From the NCBI RefSeq assembly GCF_000026985.1, contig NC_017390.1, positions 2,175,568-2,239,567 of the forward strand: DNA of 64,000 bases, written 5' to 3'. The notes beneath the pieces are model-generated. The model ran no database searches. It had not been told where the DNA came from and worked only from the letters and a program-made list of their open reading frames with translations. Positions 1 through 8,499 of the stretch are shown one piece after another. Every line of letters starts with the position of its first letter. Position 1 is the stretch's first letter. The stretch is from Erwinia pyrifoliae DSM 12163 (lineage in GTDB: Bacteria > Pseudomonadota > Gammaproteobacteria > Enterobacterales > Enterobacteriaceae). A program made the translations under genes and the position numbers.

Positions 1-288
1 GCTTCCGCATCGACAAAATCGTTCTTGTTGCTTTTAACAAAAGGGGGGACGAACTGCGGAAAAATCAATTTTACCTCATGGCCTAAATCAGCGATCCGGC
101 GAGCCATAAAATGGGCACCGGCGCAGGCTTTCATCACAACGGTAGCCGATGTGCAGCCTGCCAGAAACTCAATGAGTTTGGTACAGGTAAACTTTTTGCG
201 CAGTAATACTGCGCCTGATTTATCACTGCCAGCGAACGAGGAAAAACTGCCTGCCGGGATCGATACCAATAAGCGTAGCGTTTTGCAT
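1..288 (-). pseudogene. IS110-family transposase remnant (5' part, frameshifted)
   Basis: Read on the minus strand from an ATG at 288, the translation begins MQNATLIGIDPG and then meets a stop at 225-223. Shifting one frame restores an unbroken IS110-type DEDD transposase N-terminus, including LLRKKFT, KLIEFLAGC, SNKNDFVDAEA and the surrounding residues, up to the window edge. One extra T in the CAGTGATAAA stretch explains the shift. The usual catalytic glutamate in VMEAC is lysine here (VMKAC), so the protein would be dead even without the frameshift. The rest of the gene lies outside the window. No element end could be defined. The family is clear; whether the 3' part is intact is unknown. 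Confidence 0.85.
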
Positions 289-721
289 TATGCCCTTCTC
301 CAAAAAGAAAAAAACCTGTCAGCGTACCGCTCCCAGGGGGTGGGGACCATCTCATTAACTGCCTTAATTTCACACCAAAAGATCCCGCCATAAATGAAGT
401 AATAAAACTGATACCATCGCAATAGCAGACCGGCACCAGAGGCCCACAACAAGATGCAATAAACGCTGGCAAACAGAGGTGAGATTAATTAAAAAACCTA
501 AACAAAAAAACGTATTTACGAATTAATTTATTTTAAGTCATCGCAAAAATATATCGAAAATTGCTCATTTAGAAAAATAATCAAATTCCTCCTGCTTTCT
601 TATTTTAAATAACATACCCTACAGCGACCAACTGATAAAATAAAAACCTCAATCATTAATTAAATCACACAATAATTACTAGCGAAATACTTTTAATACT
701 AGCAGCCCAGGATAAATACAG
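289..721. other. AT-rich intergenic region upstream of the 931-residue gene
   Basis: This stretch holds the presumed outer end of the IS110 remnant and then about 240 very AT-rich bases. I see no gene, clear promoter motif or hairpin. An AGGA at 709-712 serves as ribosome binding site for the GTG start at 722. Confidence 0.5.
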
Positions 722-3517
722 GTGTATAACATAAAAAAAATCAATCAATCTCAGCCCCTTAGTCAACACCGAGAAGCTATAGGGAATAACACAAACTGGC
801 ATGATAAAAAACAGGGGGACCAGGGAACTCAAGACGCACGGGTTAAAAATATAGCTAATCAACCCGGTAGCCATAAAGATAATAAGGCCAGGACTGCAGC
901 GGCTAATTTATTAATTCACATGATAAGTTCACTTGGAAATTCCTCTGACAAACCTGCCATATTGACTCAACGAGAGGGTCCACTGTCTGCAGATGCACGC
1001 ATTAAGTATGCCGATAGCATATTTGTCCCACAAGGAAATCAGCACAGTTTGCGTAATGACTTACAAAGTGAAAAAAATAAACACGCAAAAAAAGAGGTAA
1101 AAAACGAGGAATATCCCAGTTCGAAAAATTTGCCGCTAAATTTTTCTACGACAGAGAAATTATCCGAACATACTACAGATAAAACATTGCCAATATCCAA
1201 AAACGGTTCTTTGTCCAACGGATTAACCGTGGCGGGTAATTTTTCCGGTTATGTGCACGCCGGGCAGCATAAGCGGATTACATATACACCTTCTGACAAT
1301 GATCATAAGGTGTTACCTAAAAACCACCTGTTAGGTCGTCATGTCCCGTACCGCGTTAAGACAACCACCCAAGCCCCCCCCCTTGACGGTGTGAAAAAAG
1401 TGAAAAGGTTCGACTTTTCGTGCGTTAACGATGGTGAAAAACTTTCCTTTGCACAGATAATTCGTCGGATTGGTATTACGATGGAACACCCAATAAGCAC
1501 ATTGGTAAGTGATATTGTAAATATCGTTGAGTGGTATGGAGGACGGGGCTGCGCTTCACAGGATAAAATGAAAAAAATCAACCTCGTCACCAATCCACTT
1601 GATCAAATTTTATCGCAAACACTATCCCTTTTACCCAATACTAATCCCGTGTCAATCTTAATATATATTGTCGGTCCATTGCTAGTACAACTTGCTAATA
1701 CACTGGAAGGTAAACCTGCATCAGTTGAGGAAAACATCAGTCTGATACAGCAAGTCAATCAACAATTCAGAGCTGTTACTACGAAAATGACCAAGATGGA
1801 ACAAAGTCTTATCGAATCCCGCACAATTTCAGACAATCAAAAAAGCAAAGTAGGACTTCCAAGTTTTCATACTGAAAATAAAGTTAACCATATTTGGCTG
1901 GAAATTGACGGCAAGGTTACCAGCGTGAAGTTCAACGTAAAAAATAGAAAAATTTTTGCTGAAGTTCCCCACAAAAAAGGGCATCCAATACGTCAAGAAG
2001 TCTATTTCAGCCATTTAAGAAATAAGTGGGAAATGACGGGGGCTCGCAAATTTAATCGCTTCAGTGTGAAAGAGCGACGCTTGACGCGAAAATTTGCCAT
2101 AGCCACACATAATGATTATTCAGAAATTAATGATAAATCTAATATTTACAGCATGTTTAATCCCTTTACCAAAACCAACGCACGCCTGACGGCCATTGAA
2201 TTATTTGGTCGCCCAGTACCCTATTTTTACGATATTAAAACGAAGAGACATTTCATCTACAACGCTGCTCAAATCAATGACCCTTTCTATGAAGTGGTCC
2301 TTGTAGAAGGGGAGTGGCATCTTAAAAACCCACCTGATAAAAAAATTAAGATTGAGTCTCTCCATAGCCCTGAATATGGGAAAAACCTAAATGTTGCTTT
2401 TGTCAAGAAAAAAAGGGGCATACCGATATTGGCTCAGGTCAATTCGGAAACGGGGATTTTTTTTGGCCCAGAGTTTATAAGGACTGCAGAAAATAAACTT
2501 GAACCTGCCACTAAAAATGCAATACGCCAACAAAAAATTAAAACTAAGGGTAAAAACCCTCACAAAAAACATGGAGATGAGATATCCAGCTCCAGGGAAA
2601 AACCAGATATTCTTGATGGAAAAGAAAAGAGCGCTTCGTTAAAATCTGGCGTGGTTACCAGGCGTGAGATTGAAGGAAGTGATTATATTCATTATTATAC
2701 TAAGTCAAAGAACAAAGATGCAGGCAGTGAAAACCTGGTTATTTCGGCCCATGGTGGCTTTATTGACAGTGATACACAAAAACCTGTCGTCATACTCCCT
2801 TCAGATATAACGATAAAAATGTTAGCCCCACATGGCACATATCTTGAAGACCCCGGACTAAACGACATTGTAAATTCTGAAACCGAGTTGAAATCATATA
2901 TAACAATTACCGAAGGAAAAGTAGTTAATGTGGAATTCGCTTCGCAGGAAGGCAATGAAGGATGGAAAAATTCTGATACCTACAATCCAAACGACATTAT
3001 CAACACGCTGGGTAATAAGGATGGCCTGCAGAATTATCGCCATTTCAGATATGAAGGGGAGAGCGATGAACACATTACAAATATTTTAACAAAGAACATC
3101 GAAATGGCAAATGAAGGAAAATCAACATTAACAGATATAATAACAGTTAATAATAAAATAAACGATATGTCAGAAACTGATTTGAACGTAGCCAGCGTGC
3201 AAAAAATTATCGACCTGGACCAGTCAGGAAAACTATTGAATAGTAAAGGAGAGAGATATAAAAATATCATATTCTCTCACTGCCGAAATAATTTTTTAAC
3301 ATCAGCCGATAAAACATCAACTTACTGTATGGAATCGTTAACAAGCAATGGAGCAAACAAGCTCCCCAAAGGCTCAACAATTAGTAACGTTAAGGTAACA
3401 ATACTTCACCGCAATGACGTAAATAAAAAATTTAACATTAAACAAACCAGCTTAGCGTTCTTTATATTTCGCCCCGTGATAAAAACCTCAGGAACAACCT
3501 CACCCAGCCCTGATTAA
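722..3517 (+). CDS. Large modular putative effector/toxin, 931 aa, with His/Cys (caspase-like?) C-terminal domain
   Basis: The GTG start at 722 has AGGA at 709-712. The N-terminal 220 residues are polar, low in complexity and lack a Sec signal peptide. Residues about 230-350 (starting FDFSC) match residues about 423-545 of the large protein at 53844-57998. This shared module includes LSLLPNTNPV against LTLLPYSQPV and VGPLL against IGPAL. A Lys-rich linker at about 590-650 leads to a C-terminal domain with strand-like NLVISAHGG (H677), LAPHG (H704) and NIIFSHCR (H853, C854). This layout recalls the HG/C dyad of caspase-fold hydrolases, and possibly the 'putative adhesin Stv' domain; both readings are inference. 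The base composition is AT-rich and the IS remnant lies close by, which suggests horizontal acquisition. The secretion route is unknown; the paralogue lies next to type III translocon genes. Confidence 0.75.
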   Translation: MYNIKKINQSQPLSQHREAIGNNTNWHDKKQGDQGTQDARVKNIANQPGSHKDNKARTAAANLLIHMISSLGNSSDKPAILTQREGPLSADARIKYADSIFVPQGNQHSLRNDLQSEKNKHAKKEVKNEEYPSSKNLPLNFSTTEKLSEHTTDKTLPISKNGSLSNGLTVAGNFSGYVHAGQHKRITYTPSDNDHKVLPKNHLLGRHVPYRVKTTTQAPPLDGVKKVKRFDFSCVNDGEKLSFAQIIRRIGITMEHPISTLVSDIVNIVEWYGGRGCASQDKMKKINLVTNPLDQILSQTLSLLPNTNPVSILIYIVGPLLVQLANTLEGKPASVEENISLIQQVNQQFRAVTTKMTKMEQSLIESRTISDNQKSKVGLPSFHTENKVNHIWLEIDGKVTSVKFNVKNRKIFAEVPHKKGHPIRQEVYFSHLRNKWEMTGARKFNRFSVKERRLTRKFAIATHNDYSEINDKSNIYSMFNPFTKTNARLTAIELFGRPVPYFYDIKTKRHFIYNAAQINDPFYEVVLVEGEWHLKNPPDKKIKIESLHSPEYGKNLNVAFVKKKRGIPILAQVNSETGIFFGPEFIRTAENKLEPATKNAIRQQKIKTKGKNPHKKHGDEISSSREKPDILDGKEKSASLKSGVVTRREIEGSDYIHYYTKSKNKDAGSENLVISAHGGFIDSDTQKPVVILPSDITIKMLAPHGTYLEDPGLNDIVNSETELKSYITITEGKVVNVEFASQEGNEGWKNSDTYNPNDIINTLGNKDGLQNYRHFRYEGESDEHITNILTKNIEMANEGKSTLTDIITVNNKINDMSETDLNVASVQKIIDLDQSGKLLNSKGERYKNIIFSHCRNNFLTSADKTSTYCMESLTSNGANKLPKGSTISNVKVTILHRNDVNKKFNIKQTSLAFFIFRPVIKTSGTTSPSPD

Positions 3518-3552
3518 TGGTGACCGTTACCGGATGAGATTAAGATAGATAA

Positions 3553-3577
3553 AACGGGCCGAAGGAAACGGCCCGTT
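3553..3577 (-). terminator. Rho-independent terminator of ydiY
   Basis: An 8-bp GC-rich inverted repeat (AACGGGCC/GGCCCGTT) with a 9-base loop is followed on the minus strand by TTTTATC. It lies just after the ydiY stop and could also end transcription of the convergent gene upstream. Confidence 0.8.
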
Positions 3578-3583
3578 ATTAAA

Positions 3584-4339
3584 TTACAGTGAGTAAGAGA
3601 GCGTAATGGTGGTTTTCGTGTCGGTACGATCGGGCGCAGATTCCGGAGGATTCTGGTTCCAGGTCACGTTGTAAGCCATTTTCAACGCAAAGTGGTCGTT
3701 AATCCCTACCTGCAGCCCGGTTTCTGAGTTCAGCGTGGTATCGTCGCTGCCCAGTACGGAAACACCCTGAGTGAACTTGGTGTTGTCAGTCAGCTGCCAC
3801 TGATAAATCAGCGCGCCATAGGCCAGCGCCTGCGTTTCATGACCGCCTTCGTGGTATTCGTCATAACGTATGCCAGGACCGGCTTCCACTCGCAGCGAGT
3901 GTACCGGGCCATTCAGCAGCTGACGACCGTAACCAGCGGCTAAAATAGAACGGCCATCGTAACCGTTGAAACGGTCGCTCAGCCAGCTGGCTTGCCCGAA
4001 CAGATAATCAGCACTGTTAAGGTTGTAGCGAGTACGCCCGCCAACCTGGTATGTTTCTGATGAACGCTCATCGTTTGACGAGGTGTTGCTGGCGTTACCC
4101 CACAGGCTATATGCGAAGCTCGGGGTATACCAGGTCAGGTTTGTATTTGCCGTAGCAGATGAACTGGTAGTATTCCCGGACTGAGCCATATAACCCGCAG
4201 CGGCGTTACCTTCAAAATCTTTTTTGGCTGTGGAAGGATCATCCATAACGGTGAAGACATTGGTATCCGCTAAAGCTTGTTGAAAAAATGCTCCCCCGGA
4301 GACCAGCAAGACGACAGTGAGTTTGTTAAGCGCTTTCAT
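3584..4339 (-). CDS. ydiY: YdiY-like DUF481 outer membrane protein
   Basis: This 251-residue protein has an N-terminal Sec signal peptide (MKALNKL, a hydrophobic core, then a probable cut after QALA|DT). The rest is rich in alternating aromatic and polar residues and ends in an aromatic/leucine C-terminus (LSYSL), as in outer membrane beta-barrels. Length and sequence fit the DUF481 family, including E. coli YdiY, an acid-inducible protein of unknown function. In E. coli ydiY neighbours pfkB-ydiZ-yniA. That order is kept here except that pfkB is absent from the gap before ydiZ. The family call is firm; the role is unknown. Confidence 0.85.
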   Translation of the reverse strand: MKALNKLTVVLLVSGGAFFQQALADTNVFTVMDDPSTAKKDFEGNAAAGYMAQSGNTTSSSATANTNLTWYTPSFAYSLWGNASNTSSNDERSSETYQVGGRTRYNLNSADYLFGQASWLSDRFNGYDGRSILAAGYGRQLLNGPVHSLRVEAGPGIRYDEYHEGGHETQALAYGALIYQWQLTDNTKFTQGVSVLGSDDTTLNSETGLQVGINDHFALKMAYNVTWNQNPPESAPDRTDTKTTITLSYSL

Positions 4340-4790
4340 TATAATGTGACCCGTACGACATTTAAAAGGAGTGAGTGTGAAGCGTTTTGAGGGACGATCA
4401 ATGCTCTTTACGCTTAAGATCGCAACAAATTGTTAATCCGCTTTTATACCTTAGCATCCGAGCTAAACGGCCCATTTCAAAGGGACTCTTCCGTTAGCGA
4501 CACGTATTATAAGGGGTAAACTGCGAGAAAACACCAGAATAGCGATGAGAATTGTTCCTTTTAAACCGTAAATCCCTTATACGCCCCCCTAATTATGACC
4601 AAATGTAACATTGGCGCGGGTTCAACCTTAACGCGGATTATCTAAACAAGACGCCTTCACATCGGGTTTATTCCACCCTGTACTCATCTTGCGCACAACA
4701 CCTTATTCAGGCTAATGCGGTGCAAGCCTCAACGCGGCATCCCCAGTGATGAGCTACGCTAAACAGAGCATTTTTTTGAGGGGACTGGAT
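4340..4790. other. Intergenic region where E. coli carries pfkB
   Basis: These 450 bases separate divergent ydiY and ydiZ. I find no open reading frame resembling pfkB and no remnant of it. Both promoters must lie here, but I could not assign -35/-10 boxes with confidence. Confidence 0.5.
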
Positions 4791-5081
4791 ATGAGCAATG
4801 ATGAAATAAAGCAATACGTGGTGTCATTCCGCTATCACGAGAACGGATTATCAGACCTGATGCAACTCGAAAGCATACTGGCGAGCGGCGGGTTCACCAC
4901 CACCCTGAGTGATGCAAAGGGCCAACCACATGAGTTGGGAAGCAATCACTTTGGTTTCGTCAGCGCGTTGCCTGAAGAAAAGGTGCGCCAGCTGGCCGTG
5001 GGATTAGGGGAAAAGGGACTGGGGATTTCACCTGAAGTTAACGTGGAAATTTGGCAGCCGCTCAACCCTACTCTTACCTGA
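4791..5081 (+). CDS. ydiZ: YdiZ, GhoS-like small protein
   Basis: Starting at ATG 4791 (MSNDEIKQY, with GAGGGG about 8 bases upstream) the product is 96 residues, the same length as E. coli YdiZ. A further upstream ATG at 4746 is possible but lacks a ribosome binding site. YdiZ resembles GhoS, the endoribonuclease antitoxin of the type V GhoS/GhoT system. No GhoT-like small hydrophobic toxin gene is visible beside it, so an antitoxin role here is not supported. It lies upstream of yniA on the same strand, about 100 bases away. Confidence 0.8.
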   Translation: MSNDEIKQYVVSFRYHENGLSDLMQLESILASGGFTTTLSDAKGQPHELGSNHFGFVSALPEEKVRQLAVGLGEKGLGISPEVNVEIWQPLNPTLT

Positions 5082-5178
5082 GTCAGGATAAATGTTTAAC
5101 CCACCTGTGCGCTATCGCTAATTTTGGTTATGCTTTAATCATTAACATCGTCAAAACACAGGTGAATAGGAGCGTTCT

Positions 5179-6072
5179 ATGTGGTCAGCCATCGGTCGTC
5201 TGTTGTGTGAGCAACTGGGTTCGGCAGCGATCACCACCCGCCGTAAGCTGGCTGGCGGTGAAGTTCATCCGACGTGGCATCTGCTCTATGGCGAGCACGA
5301 AGTGTTCGTAAAATGTAATCACCGCGACATGCTGGATATGTTCACCTGGGAAGCCGATCAGCTTCAGCTGCTGGCCCGCAGCCAGACAGTTCGCGTACCT
5401 GCGGTGTACGGCGTCGGAAGCGATCGCGATACCAGTTTCTTACTGCTGGAGTATATTCAGCCGCAACCGCTGGATGCACAGGGGGCTTTTCAACTGGGGC
5501 AACAGCTGGCGAGGCTGCATCAATGGAGCGAACAACCGCAGTTTGGCCTTGATTTTGACAACAACATCACGACTTCCTTACAACCTAATAGCTGGCTGCG
5601 GCGCTGGTCAGCCTTTTTTGCTGAACAACGCATCGGCTGGCAGTTGCAGCTCGCCGCTGAGAAAGGCATTCAGTACGGTGATATGGGGCTGATTATCCAC
5701 TGTGCTCAGGCTGCGTTGAATACGCATCATCCACAGCCTTCGTTACTGCATGGCGATCTGTGGCCGGCCAACTGTGCCGGAAGTAAAAACGGCCCGTGGC
5801 TTTTCGACCCCGCCTGCTACTGGGGAGACCGGGAGTGCGATTTGGCGATGCTGCCCAGGTTCCCCTACTTTCCCGAGCAGGTTTCTGATGGTTACCGATC
5901 GGTCTGGCCTCTGCCTGAAGATTTCCAACAACGCCAGCCGGTCTATCAACTTTATTACCTGTTGAATCGGGCCAATGTTTTTGGCGGCAGCTGGCTGAAA
6001 GATGCTCAGTGCGCGGTAGGCTTACTGCTTGATGTGCAGGAAGAAACAGTGCGCCACGCGCGGCCGGCCTGA
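5179..6072 (+). CDS. yniA: YniA, fructosamine kinase family protein
   Basis: This 297-residue protein belongs to the fructosamine/ketosamine-3-kinase family, which has an aminoglycoside-phosphotransferase-like fold. The catalytic loop LLHGDLWPAN (H191, D193) and the metal-binding FDPACYWGDRE (D210) are intact, as is VFVKCN, which carries the ATP-site lysine. Family members phosphorylate ketosamines and ribulosamines, allowing deglycation of proteins and small molecules. The gene follows ydiZ as in E. coli and converges with yniB. The start has GGAG shortly upstream (AATAGGAGCG). The natural substrate is not known. Confidence 0.9.
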   Translation: MWSAIGRLLCEQLGSAAITTRRKLAGGEVHPTWHLLYGEHEVFVKCNHRDMLDMFTWEADQLQLLARSQTVRVPAVYGVGSDRDTSFLLLEYIQPQPLDAQGAFQLGQQLARLHQWSEQPQFGLDFDNNITTSLQPNSWLRRWSAFFAEQRIGWQLQLAAEKGIQYGDMGLIIHCAQAALNTHHPQPSLLHGDLWPANCAGSKNGPWLFDPACYWGDRECDLAMLPRFPYFPEQVSDGYRSVWPLPEDFQQRQPVYQLYYLLNRANVFGGSWLKDAQCAVGLLLDVQEETVRHARPA

Positions 6073-6098
6073 CGTCATCCAGCGCGCATGGGGTTCTT

Positions 6099-6638
6099 TT
6101 AACGGATAAACCCGGCCAGCATGAGCACAAAATATCCGGCTACCGCAACGATCGCCGGAAGAATGTATAACGGAAAAATCTGCAAAAGGAGGGTATGGCG
6201 CGGCACCACTATTTTCTCTTCCAGCTGCGCGCGGGTATGCCCTTCCGCACCCCGTGCTTTTTCCAGGATCATTTGGTCTTCAATCCCTTCGCGTAGAAAA
6301 CGCGCCTGGCGCCACATCCGCGCACCGGAAGCCTGCATAGCCAGCCCGACAAATATCAGCATGTAGATCCCCCAGAACAGCAGATTACTGCCATGACTAA
6401 AGTCCGGGACCGGCGAATTCTGCCAGAATGCAGAAAGAAATCCGGTGTTGTAGTGGATCATATTGACCATCACATGCGCAAAATCCTGCATGACTGCATC
6501 AATGCCGCTGCGCTGTTCCCGGCTTTTTTCCAGAAAAACCATTAGCGATATCAGCGTAGAGATCAGCGCCGGAATAAAAATAATCCAGCCAAGGATACGT
6601 TTACCTATTGCAACCCTGCCAGCCTGTTGATAAGTCAT
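6099..6638 (-). CDS. yniB: YniB family inner membrane protein
   Basis: This 179-residue protein matches E. coli YniB (178 residues) along its whole length, from MTYQQAGR to the hydrophobic C-terminus. It has an N-terminal membrane segment (about 15-35), one near 90-110 (FWGIYMLIFVGLAM) and a C-terminal one (IFPLYILPAIVAVAGYF). GGAGAAGG lies just before the ATG. The function is unknown. It is convergent with yniA and divergent from yniC, as in E. coli. Confidence 0.9.
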   Translation of the reverse strand: MTYQQAGRVAIGKRILGWIIFIPALISTLISLMVFLEKSREQRSGIDAVMQDFAHVMVNMIHYNTGFLSAFWQNSPVPDFSHGSNLLFWGIYMLIFVGLAMQASGARMWRQARFLREGIEDQMILEKARGAEGHTRAQLEEKIVVPRHTLLLQIFPLYILPAIVAVAGYFVLMLAGFIR

Positions 6639-6806
6639 GCCTTCTCCTGTCCATCAGTTAGTATCTGTCAGTTTACAGTGAGTTTTACAAAAGCGCCTGT
6701 AAAATGCTGATTGGCTGCTCGTTCAGGTCGCAGATAGCGCCTGAAACGATATTTTTCCCCAGCTTATTGATGATAAGGTGGTACGAACTGTCAAATGGAG
6801 ACACAC

Positions 6807-7478
6807 ATGCCTTATCACCGCCCCGTAGAGGCAGCCATATTTGATATGGATGGCCTGTTAATCGATTCCGAACCCCTGTGGCTCCAGGCCGAACTGGAGG
6901 TGCTTGACACGCTTGATATTGACCTCAGTCACCGTGAAGCTATGCCCGATACGCTGGGGCTGCGTATCGATCAGGTGGTAAGTATGTGGTATGAAACTCT
7001 GCCATGGCAGGGTCCTTCGCTGGCTGAAATAACTCAGCGCATCACAGGCCGCGTTCTCCAACTGGTCGAGGAGACGCGCCCGCTATTGCCCGGAGTAAAA
7101 CAGGCGTTGCAGATGTGTAAGGATGAAGGATTGAGAATCGGTCTTGCTTCTGCTTCACCGCTACCCATGCTGGAACGCGTGACGGAAATGTTTAACCTGC
7201 GTGACAGTTTCGAAGTACTGGTCTCTGCCGAGTTGCTTCCCTACAGCAAACCTCATCCGCAGGTTTACCTTGATGCGGCAAGGCGTTTGGGGGTGGATCC
7301 ACTTCAGTGCGTAACGCTTGAGGACTCGTTTAACGGCATGATCGCCACCAAAGCCGCACGTATGCGTTCCATTGTAATACCTGATAGCTCCCTGGCGGCC
7401 GATACGCGCTGGTCTTTGGCAGATGTCAAACTTGAAAGCCTTGAACTACTCACGCCTCATCACCTGCTAAGTCGTTAA
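6807..7478 (+). CDS. hxpB: HxpB/YniC, HAD-type hexitol/2-deoxyglucose-6-phosphate phosphatase
   Basis: The 223-residue product starts MPYHRP, placed by GGAG at 6797-6800. An in-frame ATG at 6795 overlaps that site and is unlikely. HAD motif I is FDMDGLLIDSE (nucleophile D13, acid D15), motif II is LASASP, the motif III lysine lies in YSKPHP, and motif IV is LEDSFNGM. E. coli YniC dephosphorylates 2-deoxyglucose-6-phosphate and hexitol phosphates. The gene keeps its E. coli neighbours yniB and ydjM. Confidence 0.92.
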   Translation: MPYHRPVEAAIFDMDGLLIDSEPLWLQAELEVLDTLDIDLSHREAMPDTLGLRIDQVVSMWYETLPWQGPSLAEITQRITGRVLQLVEETRPLLPGVKQALQMCKDEGLRIGLASASPLPMLERVTEMFNLRDSFEVLVSAELLPYSKPHPQVYLDAARRLGVDPLQCVTLEDSFNGMIATKAARMRSIVIPDSSLAADTRWSLADVKLESLELLTPHHLLSR

Positions 7479-7691
7479 GCTAAACGGGCTGCGCCCTGTG
7501 GCCCGATGGTTAACCACATCCCATAGCCTGACGACGCAACGTGACGGCTGCCGCGAACATTGCGGGTATCAAACGCCACTATACAGCCCCTGTTACCCGC
7601 CCATCCCGCACGGTTAACCCTCCAAACTGGCGTAACACGCACACTTTCCTCTGCTATTTATCATTGGTTACAGCGTCACATATTTATTCTA

Positions 7692-7707
7692 CTGTATATA
7701 TTCCCTA
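7692..7707 (+). promoter_or_regulatory. Imperfect LexA box upstream of ydjM
   Basis: CTGTATATATTCCCTA keeps the CTGTATATAT half-site of the SOS box, but its right half is CTA where CAG is expected. It lies 2 bases from a second box. E. coli ydjM also has paired LexA boxes. Confidence 0.5.
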
Positions 7708-7709
7708 TA

Positions 7710-7725
7710 CTGGATGCATTGACAG
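7710..7725 (+). promoter_or_regulatory. LexA box upstream of ydjM
   Basis: CTGGATGCATTGACAG fits CTG-N10-CAG, the LexA operator core, 20 bases before the ydjM start codon. ydjM is a known SOS gene in E. coli, which supports the call. Confidence 0.75.
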
Positions 7726-7745
7726 TTATATAACCAGGTGTTCCC

Positions 7746-8336
7746 ATGACGGCCGAAGGCCATCTCATCTTTGCCATTGCCAGCGCGATTTTTGCCAAAC
7801 GCGCCGAACTGACCCCAATACTGGCCAGTGCTGACTGGTGGCATATCATTCCCGCCACGCTCCTCACTTGTTTGCTGCCGGACATTGACCACCCAAAATC
7901 CCTTCTCGGCCAGCGACTGAGATGGCTCTCCTGGCCCATTGCACGGGTTTTCGGCCACCGGGGCTTTACTCACAGCCTGCTGGCCGTGGGCGGCGCTGTT
8001 GCCCTGCTCCAGCTGAAATTACCATCAGACTGGCTGTTACCGGCAGACGCATTCCAGGGGATGGTGCTGGGCTATCTCAGCCATATTGTCGCAGATATGC
8101 TAACCCCTGCCGGCGTCCCTTTGCTGTGGCCCTGCCGCTGGCGTTTTCGCCTGCCACTGCTGAGAAGCCAACAAGGCAATCAGCTGGAGCGCATACTGTG
8201 TCTGGCGCTGGTCGGTTGTGCCATCTGGTTGCCACCCGGTATGCCGACGTTTGGTGCATCGGGGTGGACTACCCAGGCCATCAGCAATGTGCAAAAAGGC
8301 TTTACTCAATTGATTGAGCGTTATCAAGCCCCCTGA
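7746..8336 (+). CDS. ydjM: YdjM, LexA-regulated inner membrane metal-dependent hydrolase
   Basis: This 196-residue protein of the YdjM/YbcI metal-dependent hydrolase family (DUF457) carries the conserved histidine/aspartate clusters LPDIDHP, FGHRGFTHS and LSHIVADMLTPAG between hydrophobic membrane segments. Its substrate is unknown. Two LexA-like boxes lie immediately upstream, so it should be induced by DNA damage, as its E. coli counterpart is. The gene sits between yniC and tcyP, as in E. coli. Confidence 0.9.
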   Translation: MTAEGHLIFAIASAIFAKRAELTPILASADWWHIIPATLLTCLLPDIDHPKSLLGQRLRWLSWPIARVFGHRGFTHSLLAVGGAVALLQLKLPSDWLLPADAFQGMVLGYLSHIVADMLTPAGVPLLWPCRWRFRLPLLRSQQGNQLERILCLALVGCAIWLPPGMPTFGASGWTTQAISNVQKGFTQLIERYQAP

Positions 8337-8348
8337 GAAGGGGGTTTA
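8326..8348 (+). terminator. Terminator at the end of ydjM
   Basis: The stem CCCCCT/AGGGGG with a GAGA loop is followed by TTTAATC. It overlaps the ydjM stop codon. Confidence 0.7.
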
Positions 8349-8499
8349 ATCACTAAATGTTATAAGCCATTCGCTTTGGGTATAATGCTGCAACAGCGCC
8401 AGCTGATACTATTTCCACCTCTTATTTACTTACTATGCAACAGAAAAAGCTGTCTTTTGCCAGGGCACTCTGTGGTCTGTTTCTTTGGAGAGAATGGAA

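Noticed and set aside
1339..3270. Several 60-86 codon minus-strand frames within the 931-residue gene
   Set aside because: They are frame shadows of the long gene with no start signals.
4746..4790. Longer start for ydiZ at ATG 4746
   Set aside because: No ribosome binding site; the ATG at 4791 has GAGGGG upstream and gives the E. coli length.
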